A DNA stretch of 64,000 nucleotides from positions 45,005,864-45,069,863 of the forward strand of contig NC_092800.1 of the NCBI RefSeq assembly GCF_918797505.1, given 5' to 3'. The notes under the pieces are model-generated. The model had not been told where the DNA came from and searched no databases. It was given only the letters and a program-made list of their open reading frames with translations. Made by a program: the position numbers and the translations under genes. This DNA comes from Bemisia tabaci. Taxonomy: Eukaryota; Arthropoda; Insecta; Hemiptera; Aleyrodidae. Below, piece by piece: positions 1 to 12,800 of this stretch (positions are counted from its first letter, which is position 1; each line of letters starts with the position of its first letter).

Positions 1-1432
1 TAAAATACACCCAATGCATTCTTTTCACGCTTGAGTGGTTTCAGAAACAAATTTCTTAAAAATGAATAAAATGAAATAATAAAATAAAATGTAAAATAGA
101 CTTGAAATATATATAAAAAATACTGAAAACGTCAAGAACGCATAGAAAATAATTGTTTAAAAAAAAAATGCAAAACATACAAAAATATGCGACGAAAAAT
201 TCTTCAGTGTACGAAAAAATGAATTGCGAGAGATTTAGTTGATTTTTATTTTTTGTCAGTGAAATAGAACCGTAAATCTTCGAACCGCCACAGCTCTAGT
301 TTGATTTGGACTTTGTGTATGTTTTACCACCGTATCACAGTTATTTGTAAATCACCCCTTCTTATTTTGACACCAATAACATAGTTGCGAGTTTTTGTGG
401 ACAAGGGTGTCTTTCCTCATGAATAATCATAATCACATATAATGAAATTACCGTACCGTTTTTCGAAGAGAATAGGTATTTTAATTCTTCCAGAGCATCT
501 CGGAGGAAAATAATAGTGGCACTATGAATGCCTCTAAGAATGAGACTAAGAAAAAATTTCTGGTCGCAGTTTCGATGTTGTTTTTGGGCACTTTTAGTGT
601 GATGAGGTCCAAATATTTTTCGAAATATGATCTGGTTTGAAAGGTTGATAGAAAATATGTTGAAGAGTACAGAAATGCAATGAATGGTGACAAGATCAAT
701 TGTGTAAAAATAATACACAATATCCAATTACACAATTGGAAATATATACTATAAGCAGTCTATGTACAAAGTATTAGGAGCCTTTTTCAACCGATGATTT
801 TTTTTTTTGCCTAAAAACTTTGTGCATCAAATTTCGATCAGAACTGAATGTTATTTACTGATCACTTGAGATAAACAGAAAGAAAAACTGCGTGTAAATT
901 AAATTACTTATACGGCGATATTCATAAACTCTATATTTCATGCTTGTAAATAATTTCTCAAAGATTGTACTTCGATGATTTCAATTTGATAAATTAAAAT
1001 CCTATGAACACTGTGAAATGTTGAAGCTCATTATGAGAATATCTTCAATTCTGTTGAGCAGACAGAGCTGAATAAATGATCAGACGCCCCTTTTGTTTCT
1101 TATTTAACAGTCGGTCAAACTTCAACCTCAGATGAGGGTTGAATGACACTAGAGTAACGCTCTTTCAATGGAGCTGTCTCTAGTCCGCAAAAAAGGTCCT
1201 CCCAATATCGAGCACGAGGCTGAAATGTCTCTCAAGCTTTGACACCAGTGTGTTGTCCCGATCTCGCTCTTTTATATTCTTCGGTGGGGTGGGGGGGGGG
1301 GGGGTGCCTCAGCCGACAAGGCGACAATAAGACTCGAGGAGACAATCGCGCGATGCAGATCAATTTGCGTGAAAAATCGCTCTTCATTTAAACCACCCCT
1401 GAATGCCGCATCGAGTTCAGCTTCACACCCAA
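1..1432. other. AT-rich 3' flank, no gene seen
   Basis: AT-rich sequence without a supportable exon. A run of 14 G lies at 1291-1304. Short open frames here show no recognisable protein. Confidence 0.5.
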
Positions 1433-1687
1433 ACTGCCATGCTAAGGAAAAACGACGTATGAACATTCGAATGTTGCCAAATTCCCTTTCCAAAATATTT
1501 ATTTTTGAAAAAAGCTACAAATATTTTCTCATGAAATTTTCAGGTGTTCCAGATCGAAAAACGAAGAAAATTCTCTAAAAAAATCGGCAGAAAATTATGT
1601 ATAGATTTTCCCGAGAATTTTCGTTTTGTCAAAGGGAATTTGGCAACGTCTGAAGGTGTATACGGCGTTCTTCCTTCGCACGGCGGC
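1433..1687. mobile_element. MITE family A, copy A1
   Basis: About 255 bp. The left end ACTGCCATGCTAAGGAAAAA and the right end TTCTTCCTTCGCACGGCGG are inverted copies of the family ends. Inner subterminal GTTGCCAAATT and AATTTGGCAAC are also inverted. No coding capacity, so non-autonomous. Confidence 0.85.
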
Positions 1688-2545
1688 AAAATCGAAAAAA
1701 GACGGCATTTTAAGCGTACTCTCGGCAACGCCGTCCGCGATTGGTGTGAAAATTTGGCGTCCCGATCCGTCATTGGTGTAAAAATTGCGGGGGATTTCGG
1801 CGGAAGGAGCGATAAATCCAGGGGCCGCTGGGGGTGGCGCCGGGGGGCTTTCTTTTGTTCCCGACTTTCGGGTACAGAATGTTTATAAATGAGACGTATT
1901 TCTGCCGCGACTTTCCCGCCAGTACCCTCGGATTAGAGTGCGTCTTCGAGGTGATTAATTTAACCCTCCGACCACCCCCCCCCTCCCGTCGCGACACATT
2001 CCCCGTCAACCCCCCTCCCCCTCTCCTCCAACCATCGTCTTCGTTGCATCGATGCTTTCCCTGTGGAGTTCTGTGCACCTCCTGGTTTCTAATTAAGGTA
2101 TAAATGTAACCGCTTCGATGCATTTGATTGGACCGGGTTTATCAGAAATGAACCAACCGACATTTTCGAAAAAATCGAGTTAGGAATGTCTTTGCGTTTC
2201 ATTGGACGTATATTTTCTCCTGCCAAAAACTCAAAATCGCAAAAAGTGCCGTAGCGTGCTTTCCGACGGATCGATTATTCTGTCATTTGAGCCTGTGGGA
2301 AAGGATCGATTAACAGGGTGTTTGCAATTTTCGAGTCTGTATCATAGCATGAAATGAAGAAATCTCGAAAATCGACATTCATTCCTCGCCGAACTGGACG
2401 AAAAAAAATTAGTTTAAGATAAGAGGGTTTACAAAGTTTATTTTTTGTATTGAGGCTGATGGATGAATAAAACGTAAAACCTCTTCTTCTCAGGTTTAAC
2501 TTTATGTTGGTTGGTTCCTATCTAATAACTAATACTCGGTCCAAT
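1688..2545. other. Intergenic, no gene seen
   Basis: Contains a C-rich stretch (about 1970-2035) and a GGATCGATTAA-type short motif (about 2305) that recurs near 60020. No supportable exon. Confidence 0.45.
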
Positions 2546-2788
2546 CCTGCCCTGCTAAGGAAGAACGCCGTATGAACATTCGAGAGTTGCCAAATTTTCT
2601 CGGATAAAACATGCATTTTCGGAGAAGGTTATGCGTATTTTTCCTAAAAATCTCCCGATATTTTAGATTAAATTGGAAACAAAATTTGAAGGAAAATATT
2701 CAGAATTTCCCCAGTAAATTCGTTGGTTATTAAAGGAAATATGGCAACGCCTGAAGGCTCCTACGGCATTTTTCTTAACACGGCAGAA
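2546..2788. mobile_element. MITE family A, copy A2
   Basis: Starts CCTGCCCTGCTAAGGAAGAA and ends TTTTCTTAACACGGCAG. The flanks CCAAT and ATTGG are themselves inverted. The inner GTTGCCAAATT motif is present on both arms. Confidence 0.85.
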
Positions 2789-3045
2789 TTGGATTTCTTC
2801 TCTATCTTCATCCGTAGCTGTTGTATAATAAGCTGTCATAGAACGCCAAACCTACGGTAAAATCGTCTGCAGATACTTGAAAATCGTGGCTTAAGAATTT
2901 AAATGTAACAGTCCACGGAAATAGAGGCCTTTGCCTTCGATAGCTACATTTTCAGCTATTTTTGTCGAAACATGTTGAAAAATCTAATGTTGAGTTGTGT
3001 GAGGAAAGCTCCGTACTCTTTACGGATGCCTGTCATTCTTAATAT

Positions 3046-3420
3046 GTTGGAGCGCCTTCAATTTCGTACGATACTGTGCAACACCTCTGTGGTGAAAAAG
3101 TTGCTTGACGCGCCGCGGCTCAATGGACGGCCGGCCTGCGCCTACAAACCTAAAGGGATACATCAAGCATTGCGCAATGCGCGAAGTATCGACTTAGGTT
3201 TGTAGGCGCCAGTCGCGCTGGCAACACGCCGCGCCGCTCCCTTCTGTTAGGCTCTAGTATTTAAACTCGCGGAGTCAGTGTTTTTCAACTCATGATTTTG
3301 GAATGTTTCCACACTTTGCGTGTATTTTTCTCATTTAAATTCCTGATAAAGAAATTATGTATTAAAGGAAAATATTATGTGTGTTTTATATGAACTAAGG
3401 TGGTTCTGTCTCAAATTTAA
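3046..3420. mobile_element. Family F element with GCGCAATGCG palindrome, copy F1
   Basis: A palindrome (about 3138-3210) reads GCGCCTACAAACCTAA towards a GCGCAATGCG-like centre. The segment 3220-3420 is the reverse complement of 34375-34560, so both belong to a longer element. The left part (GCGCCTTCAATTTCG) resembles 21250-21300 in copy F2. Confidence 0.7.
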
Positions 3421-3860
3421 TGATTTCCTAGGCACTTCAATTTTTTCTTTTACATTTTGTGCTTTAATTGTGCTGCAGCGTGGTGTACACGCAACCGAGC
3501 GCTCAAAATTGGACGTATATGACTCTATATGAAAACTCTCTTGAAGGTCTCAAGAGATAGTTTTTCGAGCTGCCTCCTTCATTTTAGGGCCGATCAAGAG
3601 CGTACTTTGCAATATAACCTGAAAATTCTGTGCTCTAATCATGGTAGACTTGAGTTGTTTCATAGCTTATTTACGTAGTTCTTCCAATACGTCACGCTTT
3701 TTGAACCGCAAACTTCAAACCTCCGTATAACTTTATTTGGATTTCATATTTTTGAAAGTATCTTGCATCAAAAAGTTTGTAAACCAACCCTGAGCTCTGA
3801 CATCGAGAACTTAAAATTAACTGTTCCTTAACCCTCTGAACCAAAGATGTAATGTAATAT

Positions 3861-3909
<49 letters not shown>

Positions 3910-6299
3910 GATAGAAATGTTATACTATTGTTCCTTTAAATCCCAGCGCTTTGGTCCAAGCACCCATACCAAATTAGATACTATGATGCTCTCCGCCGAT
4001 ATGATCCTTGAATATTGAAACTAATGGTTAATTCATAAAAACTGAAACTACACATTTAAAAATTTCTGTAAATATAATAATTTCGTGTGTGGCCCTTTTG
4101 GCGTTCCAAAAGAATCAGACGTCGTTAAAAGATATGATTGATCATTAGTGACTCATTCGAAACGGCTGAACAAACTTAGTTTGTTTTCTGTGAGAGATTG
4201 AGCACGACCCAAACTGAGAATGAAGATTGATCACGTTTGTTTGTTGAAATACGGTAGGTTCTATTACATAAAGGGAATCTATTGACTTTGGAACTTCCAA
4301 GATATTTCTATACGTCGAAGGTTAAACAACTACTAAATATACCCAAGACAATTCCCTTAAGGATTGCAGCATTTCGTAACCTTCATTCATCTTTTGAAAA
4401 TTTCATTCACTCAACTAAATACAGGTGTATATTTTGGAAAGAGACAAACTTTGAAATAATCTATGAGCAGTGAATGTGTTTAACCTAAGCACTTTAATCT
4501 CCTAAAGATCATTTTAAAAACAATTTACCAAAATATCGGAGGTGCACCTTTACTGGATGGATCCCATAAATACTTGTATATTTTGATTATTTTTTTTTAT
4601 TATTTGGATGTTGTATAAAAGCTATTCGTGATGGTTTTGTTTCGTTCGAAATGTAGTTGTGCAATTTGACTCTACTCGCTCCATTTGCTTTGCCAAAGCC
4701 TTAAAACAAAAATGTATTTTTCTACGAGACGAGATCTGTGCTTTTCAAATAGTTGTGCCGTTTTGGGTCATAACAAAAATGTCCATGACACAATTTTGAC
4801 TTTCCTGAATTGTATAAAGCTTTAAAGATTTAAAAGAAATCTATTACTTTGCTTTGACTTGAGTTGAAACCAGGGAGAAGCACATTTTAATCAGGTTTGT
4901 TCAACTCAGCACAGGCGAATCATTTTCCTTGTTCAGCTATTTAAAGTCAATTTTAAACTTACCGCGGGGTCCGCAGACTATAAACAAGTTTTTAGCCCGT
5001 CATATTGCCTATCCGAAGATTTTCAGGCGATTTTACCGTTGCTTGGTGTCGAAAGATTGTTGGCTGGTCAGTAATCAGCCAATATGTCACAAAAAGAACA
5101 GTTTTCACAAATATTGCTTTGCTTACTACCCGACGTGAAATAACACATGTATTACTCTGCACAAGCTGGTCATGATGCGAATTTAAACATTAGAATACAC
5201 GTTTTCTCTTTGAAATTTTGCACAGAGAATAAGAGTGTCATGATTTTCTGAATAAATTCACAAGGAAGAAGTTGCCAATTTAAATTCTGATTAAAATCAG
5301 TGAATTTGTAGTTTTATATTGCAAATATAACCGAAATCGACGTTACTATAGAGGGAAATCGTTGAAAATAGCAGGTAATGATGTATTATTCCAGTACTGT
5401 TTTTGCGATCTATCGGCCAAGCTTTGAACTTACTGAACTTTGCGATCTTCAGGTCTCCGCCAAAAGAGCGCAGCATGAGTTCATCGAATCGTTTGCGGTT
5501 GCTTTTATATCCTCCCGTTTTACTTCTTACATTTTCTTCTGTATGTTACACTCTTTTTTATTTTGAGTGCCTAAAAATGAATTTATTTCACCACTGCATG
5601 AAAAGAAATTATAAATCACGGACAAAGATACCTACTTTAGAGGTGGCTGCCATGTCGATCCGCGCCGTGAGGCGCAACCTAGGATTTCGTAACAGCCCCC
5701 CTTTGTCCTCATCAATATTTGGACTCTAACATATTAAATCCATTTTTCGTTCGAAAAAAGCAGACAGATTTTTGTGTACTTCAGAGTGTGTCAAGAAATC
5801 CTCGATGTTTGGTGGTTTATTTCATGAGCGATTCTAAAAATGTTGCAGGGGAACAGCCAGCTACCTGTAATCAATTACCAACTTACACTGCTTATTGAGG
5901 TTAAATACTGCTGTCATACGGACAAAACTGAAATGACGTCTGAAATATGTGATGAAGTCTTATCAATTCTTTCCTTCTTCTCCAGTATTTGATAAACGCC
6001 ATCATATCTACTCTACTCATTCTTAATGGTCTCAGAGCTCATGTCTTAATGCACATAGTTCTGCTTGGCAGAAATACGTCCTTTTGATGATCAACCGCGA
6101 TGCAACAGCTTGGAAGGTGATTGCGGTCTTTCCAAATTTCCATTTTCAATTTATTCTTACGAGGGAATTTGGCCCGCTTGGATGCTCCCAAGATTCAGGA
6201 AGTGGTCCCAGAGCACCAAGAAGGTGACATTAATCACGGAAACGGGAAATAACGGTGCTTGCATTTTCCAATTAAATAAGACGGCGTTATTCTTCTTAA
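3421..6299. other. Intergenic, no gene seen
   Basis: Contains a T44 run at 3864-3907 and a half copy of the family H motif near 6040-6080. Open frames at 4282-4473, 5403-5729 and 6065-6322 are short, unrelated to known families as far as I can see, and lack splice or start context. Confidence 0.45.
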
Positions 6300-6840
6300 T
6301 TGCCGAGTATCGGGCATTTTAAATTTTTCTCTCGAATCGGAGCGATACCTCCCTGGCAGCATAGAAAGGAGCATTGCGAGTTCACGCATTGCGCCAGCGC
6401 GCCTTCAATTTTACAGATGCAACACGGACATCCATCATGTACGATTAGTTGTATGCCGTCATCAATGCGCCTCCTTTTACTTTGCTCTATTTCCATACTG
6501 TGTTTGTTTTGGTTCGTCATATTTTTATTTTTAGCGGTGCTTTAAAGACTGTATGAGCAACACAGCCTTAAATAGGAGAGCCGTAATAATCGAGCCTCGT
6601 TTCTTAACTTCTCTCTCGACACCTCATTGGCAGCCTAAAGCGAAGCTGCGGATCATCGCGAATTCACAGCTCGCGCCATCGCGCCTTCAATTTTGAAGAT
6701 GCAACATAGACATCCATCAAACACGAATAGTTGTATCTCTGCGCCGTTTTTCAATTAGCTCTATTTTCATATTGTGTTCTTTTCGTTTGTCACTTTTGTA
6801 GTGGTGCTTCAAGGGCTACGTGAGCAACACAGCCGAAAAC
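6300..6840. repeat. Imperfect direct duplication, about 260-bp units
   Basis: Two units (about 6340-6570 and 6610-6840) share GCGCCTTCAATTTT, GATGCAACA, ACATCCATCA, TTGCTCTATTT-like and GAGCAACACAGCC blocks in the same order. They are divergent, so the duplication is old or they are two copies of one dispersed repeat. Confidence 0.7.
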
Positions 6841-7916
6841 AGGATGTACCCTAATCAATTATCGTTTTGAAAATAAACAAAATCTTTGAGGTCTCTCAAG
6901 CGATCAAAAGGGCGCACGTCTAAGAATTGACTGTACTGCCTACTCTGAGAACGTAACGCATGATGAAGGGAGAGGGGGCTGATAAAGCGTCTCTATGTTA
7001 CCAAAATAGTGAAAATTTCGAAGGAAAGAATTTTTTACCAATCTTAAAAACTTTATGCGTAGGTATTTTGTAACTGGACAAACGTTCAAGACCTAGTTTG
7101 ATTTTCTCACTTGATCACGCTCATTGTCTTCTTTTCGGAAATTATGATCGAGAAGAATTTTCGATGCCTCAAAGCTAATTTTACGACGGAGAGTGGCCAA
7201 TTTTTCGCGTAATAGCGAAATCTAAAAGCGTAATGCGTAATAGCGGAAGTTTGCACACTTTATTTAATCGGATGTCTGCTAGTGAGTGAAATAATTGTCA
7301 TTCATCGCAGCTTGATTGAACCAGGAAGACCCAATTTTTCACATTCTCCTCTTCAAGATATTGAGCTACCGATACAAAATCTGGATTCAACAAATGAAAA
7401 AAAAACCGAGACATCAATTTTCCAGCATTTTTTCAGCAATCGCAAATCTTTGCGTTGCTTGCAAGAGCTTCATTGCAGGTACTCCTTTTTTCCAAGGATG
7501 CTTTCACGATCCGTCGGTCGAACTTGAACTGAACTTCGCTATGGGGAGTTTTAGCTCTGTATCAAAAGATTGCAGCGTCACTTTATCCAAGCGACAAACA
7601 TCTCTCTGAATTTTGCATTTTGGTTTGTTTGTAAAGAAAATGAATTATCAGCTGACGTATAAGCTTATTTTCTACATACCTTTTCTTTTAATTCAGCTTC
7701 AATGAAATACACAATTTCTCAATGTCAAAGTAGAAATATTCTCCAATGAAAAATAAGGGTATGTGAATTCAATCTCTGTGTGCTATAGTAATGATGACTC
7801 TACCCTTGATTCTATTCATCTCCTTCCCAATGAAGATTTAAGACTTTAAAATCAAAGACTTTAATAAGTAGCCTAGACAATATTTTCAAAATATTAATAA
7901 TTGATTTTACACCCAT
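6841..7916. other. Intergenic, no gene seen
   Basis: No exon, RNA gene or clear repeat recognised. Overlapping plus-strand frames near 7282-7609 look like chance frames. Confidence 0.4.
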
Positions 7917-8195
7917 CTCTGAAAAAAGGTTCAGTAAATCCGGTCCAGTCAGGAGTATATGGAATCAGATTTGTTCGGTAAACCACCGAATTATTCGGTC
8001 TGCTCAACCAAACTGTTCGGTCCGCTGAACCGAACTAAAACAAATTCTTAAAGTTCGGTTCAGCGGACCGAACAGTTTGGTTGAGCAGATCGAACAGTTT
8101 GGTTGAGCAGATCGAAGAATTCGGTTTTGTGTTCAGAACAAAACCTTCATTTGCTCCTAACTGGTTTCGATTCACCAAACTTTTTTTTTCAGTGC
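7917..8195. mobile_element. Palindromic element with CTGAAAAAA ends and TTCGGT core
   Basis: The left end CTCTGAAAAAAGG and the right end CTTTTTTTTTCAGTG are inverted. The core is a series of TTCGGT and ACCGAA motifs around a palindrome (CTGAACCGAAC facing GTTCGGTTCAG). No coding capacity. Confidence 0.7.
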
Positions 8196-9555
8196 AGAAC
8201 GAAAATTTAATAGTTAAGAGTGTGTGATTGCCTTCTTAATGCCAATAAAACTTCTTCATTTTGTAGATTTTTAACTGTACAATTTTAGGCATGAAAGTCA
8301 ACAAAATACGCGAGACCAATAAAAAAGGTAAAGGTAAAAGAGAAAATACGTATATCTACGATCATATTTTCATTCTTTAATAAACGGAGATGCTTACAGA
8401 GGAAAAGGTTTTAAAAATATGACTGTATAGTGTGTACAGTTTGTAAAATCTGATGTGTCAGTTATGTACAGAATGGTTTTCTCCTCGATGAAAGAGAGGG
8501 AAAGGAGCCTATTTTTTGACGTATTGTCAAATAGAGGAAAAATACTGTAAGATATTAATGCCTTTATACTTCTTCATACGCCTGCTTACATAACACTGTA
8601 ACCATTTTTTTGTGTGACAACGATAGAAAAACATCAAATAATGACTAGAATTAATGTATGGCAGTTCGGTTGAAGTTGATTTTCATTTTATATGAGTCAT
8701 TCTTTTTCTCAAGTGCGCATTATTTCGAAATCTCCTCAAAATTAATCTGGTCATAAGACTGGAGCTCTTTAAGTATCGAATGAAGCTTTTGTGTAAATAT
8801 GATTATATCTGATATCCGAGGCATACGTTAAAATGTGGCTGCGACATTTTAAGATGGTGTCAGACAAAGTATTTAGTCAACAGCTTTAGTCTAATAATTT
8901 TGGGACACACAAAGTATGGCTCCATTTGTCCTCTCTGCTCAAATGATTAAATAAAATATGGTTATTTACAGAACAAACTTAAGATCAAACATACAATTTG
9001 AGAGCAATTTAAATTTTATTAAAACTAAAACTAATTTTCAATTATGGCGTGAAAAAAAATTGGCTTGGGCCTCATAATGATACTAAGGTCTACCTTTCTC
9101 TCTGACCCTATCCTTTCGAAAGAATTTAAAAGTATTTGCAAGTGAATAACGGACATTTGCACATTCTCAAGCTCATTATTGTTCTTACTCAACGGTATAC
9201 GATGCCGAATAATTTTCAATTTTGTTCCCCTTCAAATACTAAAACATATTTTTGGGGAAACTTATCCAGAACCTACCGAAGTTCCATTAAATTTTAGTTC
9301 AAAACTTGATGATAAATTGAAATTTTTCCTCTAAAATTTTCAGAAAAGTTATGCAAATTTAGAAGTTTCTAAAGAGATTTTATCAGCTATTTCAATAATC
9401 GTACTCTTGAAAGTAAAGGCTAATACGACTTACTTTGCGAATGATAATATTTTGAAAGACATTGGCACTTTCGCATATGTTCGCATGCACGGACTAATTT
9501 TTTTAGCTGATTTCGATCACATTTTGAGACAACATGGAACTAAAATGTCTCCAAT
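8196..9555. other. 3' flank or possible 3' UTR, no other gene seen
   Basis: AT-rich. The upper part may be the 3' UTR of the chitin-binding gene if the AATAAA at 9015 is used. No exon supported. Confidence 0.4.
9015..9020 (-). terminator. Possible polyadenylation signal AATAAA
   Basis: The first clear AATAAA on the minus strand downstream of the stop lies here, implying a 3' UTR of about 870 nt that would include MITE A3. This is a weak motif on its own in AT-rich DNA. Confidence 0.2.
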
Positions 9556-9808
9556 ACTGCCGTGCTAAGGAAAAACGCCGTCTGAACCTTCAGGCGTTGC
9601 CAAATTTTGACTGATAAAACACGAATTTCCCGGTAAACTTATTAATATTTTCCTCCTAATTTTTCGGCTAATATTGTTCGCAATTTCACCTACAGTTCCT
9701 GAAAATTTCAAGCAAAAATATCCAAACCTTTCTTCACAAAAAACATTTCATCGAAGGAAATTTGGCAACTTTTGAATGTTGATACGGCGTTCTTCCTCAG
9801 CATGACAG
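9556..9808. mobile_element. MITE family A, copy A3
   Basis: Starts ACTGCCGTGCTAAGGAAAAA and ends TCTTCCTCAGCATGACAG; inverted inner GTTGCCAAATTT. It lies 86 nt beyond the stop codon of the chitin-binding gene and so may be transcribed as 3' UTR. Confidence 0.88.
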
Positions 9809-9893
9809 AATAGGATACCTAGGATACAAAAAAAAAAATGAATATCGACGAGGAGGTATTTGCCTTTAGTTGTGCTTATGATTCGTTGTACGT

Positions 9894-12800
9894 TTATACC
9901 AATAGGTTGTCATCTGAGCAAGCGGGTCCCTTTGAGGGCCAATTACAGGCGCCGAGCTGGGTGTCGTACGCGAGATGGATGGGACAGCTCATCACGTTGA
10001 GCGTAAACTTCTTCTTCCACTTGTCCCAATCACAAGAGTAGAACTTGTTACAATATTTGGGGTGCCTAAACAGACCGGCTCTCTTACACTCCACGCGGCC
10101 ATTCATCAGATCCTCACTCTCCTTAGCGTTCGTCGGGTCATTGTTGTACTCCTGCTCCTCGCTCGGTGGTGCAGAATAAACCGGTTTGTTTCTCAAAACT
10201 ACTCTTTGCTTGCTAGCTACGACTCTCCTGGTCGTTTCATCGTTCTCTACGTCGTTGGAGTAAGCTTCCGTCGTGGTGGTCGACCTATGGATCTTTCTGC
10301 GACGGATTATCGGCCTGATTTCAACCACTGGGGCTTCAGGAGCTTCGGACTCTGATTGAACGTAGCTGGGCGAGTAGCTCGGCTCGTAGGACACGGTTGT
10401 AGTTTGAACCGGTTCGAACAACGCCTGTGTCGAGGCTTTAGGTCGCGGGCGCCGTTTCCTTACAACGCGAGTGCAGTCGCACTGAGCACCGAGTTTGTTC
10501 ACGAGGAGCGGGTTGAAGTCACTCAATCTCGATACGACAACGACCTTCTTCTTCTTCTGTCCTGTGAAGCGACTGCGGCCATCTTTCACAACACCAACGA
10601 TAGTATCACCCTCTCGCAGATTAGCCGTTGAGCTGACGGCAGTCGTGTATTCTGTCGATTTGCTTCCGAATTGTGAATCGTATTGCGAGACTAAATGGTC
10701 GTCATTGTCCTCGTTGGAGATATCCAACTCGTCCTCTTTGTCATCGGATTCAGTGCTGTATTGAACTGGAACATATGCTTCAGTTGAAGTCGTTGTGACG
10801 ACTGGTATTTTTACTTTAGGTGAATAGTAGACTTGCTTCACGGTCGGTCTCTCCGTAGTGGAAGTATAGCCGGATGGGTAGTTGTCGGCTTCGAAGTTTT
10901 CAAAAGCTTTTTCGTCAGAATAACCGGAACCGGATTTGTAATATATGTTGCTTCCGGTATGAACGGTAGCTTTGTATCCACGGTTAACGTCACCGACAGA
11001 CTCAAATTGAGTTTCGGTCTGGGGTGTTACTTCTACCAAGTACTGTTCTGGTAGTTTTTCTTCCGTGTACTGCACCTTTGACGCTGTTTTCGTTCCGTAG
11101 TTAACCTTCTGATTATACGTGCCGTAATCAACGGACGCAGTCGACAGAGGTGCTGACGTAGTGGTCGGTGAGTAGTATGCAATCGGTGATGACGTCACAT
11201 GAACAGCAGGAGACTCGCACTTGGGAGTTGTGACGCTCACAAATGTTGGTGCAGGTGTGTACGGTGCGACAACGATTGGTTTTAATTTTGGTACCTCTAC
11301 TTTTTCGTAATTGTACGCGACAGGCGCATACGCTTGGGCAGCGATACCTTGTTGTACATAGTAACCACTCACCGGAGATGCTGGCTTACTGGGAGCTTTG
11401 TAAGTGTAACTGAAAACGGGTGGACTTTGATAGTATTGCTGCTTCACTTCAGGTTTCGATGTATAGGTTTCTTGGTGGCTGTAGTACAGATTGTCAGTTT
11501 GCTTACCGTATGCGTAGGCATTAACAGGTTGCTGTTTATAAATTGGCGCCAAGGTAGTAACCGGCTCTTGATAGAATACTTGTTTCACAGGAGTGACTGG
11601 AGCAACTGTGGTGTATGAGAAACTTGGTTTTCGCGGGACTGAGTACGTAACCAAAGGTGCGACTGGCTGCACAGGTTTCTGATAAGTGTATTGGGTAATT
11701 GGCACAGAAGTAGTGGTGTAGGTGACTGGTGTGGGTGTCGTTACCGTTACAACAGGCTTGTAATCTTGAGTCACTGGCACAGCGGGGACCACTGGTTGCT
11801 TGTAAGAGTATTGATACTGGATGGACGGCGGTGACGGAGATGGTGCTGGATGATAATGAACTGCAGGTATTTCAGTGACCTGTTTCACTGGCACAACTGG
11901 AGCTTGGTATGAATATGCAATTTTGGCAGGAGCAGGAGGTGCCGGTTGCTGGTAGTGAACAACCGGAGGAGAGTAAGGAACAACTGGGACCACGGGTTGT
12001 TTGTATTCAATCTTAACTGGGGCGGGCGCTGGGGTTACAGATTCATAATGAATGATCTCAGGGGCAGGTGTCACCGGGACGATGGGTGCAACTGGTTGCT
12101 TATATCCGTACCTCACGGGAGGTGGGGATGGGGTCACAGATTGGTAATGGACAACCTCTGGAGCGGGTGTGATGGCAACTGGTTGCTTGTACTCGAATCT
12201 TACTGGTGGTGGAGCTGGTCTCACGGGCTGGTAATGAACCACCTCCGGTGCGGGAGTGACGGGAATTACAGGAGCGACTGGTTGCTTGTACTGGAACCGA
12301 ACAGGTGGAGGAGAGGGAGCCACTGACTGATAGTGAACGACTTCAGGTGCAGGAGTCACGGGAACCACGGGAACAACTGGTTGCTTGTACTCGTATCGGA
12401 TGGGAGGAGGTGAAGGAGTCACTGATTGGTAATGGACTACTTCTGGGGCAGGGGTGACAGGGACTACAGGGGCAACTGGTTGCTTGTATTCATAACGAAC
12501 AGGAGGAGGAGAGGGAGTAACTGATTGATAATGGACAACTTCAGGCGCGGGAGTGACAGGAACAACGGGAGCAATTGGCTGCTTGTACTGGAATCGGACT
12601 GGTGGAGGAGAGGGAGTGATGGACTGATAGTGAACTACCTCTGGCGCGGGAGTTACAGGTACTACAGGAGCTGGTTGTTTATATTGGTACAGAATCGGTT
12701 TAGCTGTCACTGGAACAGCTGGCTCATGAACAAATGGAATCGCTGGCTTTGGATATGAGTATCCATTATCATAGGATGGTCGATTATACTCTACGGATGG

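Noticed and set aside
11990..12690. Possible CRISPR-like array from regular 99-bp spacing
   Set aside because: The units are contiguous protein-coding repeats in frame, without unique spacers, in a eukaryotic gene.
9975..12758. Plus-strand open frames opposite the repeat exon (for example 11946-12326 and 12525-12758)
   Set aside because: They are antisense shadows of the minus-strand Pro/Val/Tyr repeats; their Trp/Arg/Asn-rich repeats come from the complement of the coding repeats.
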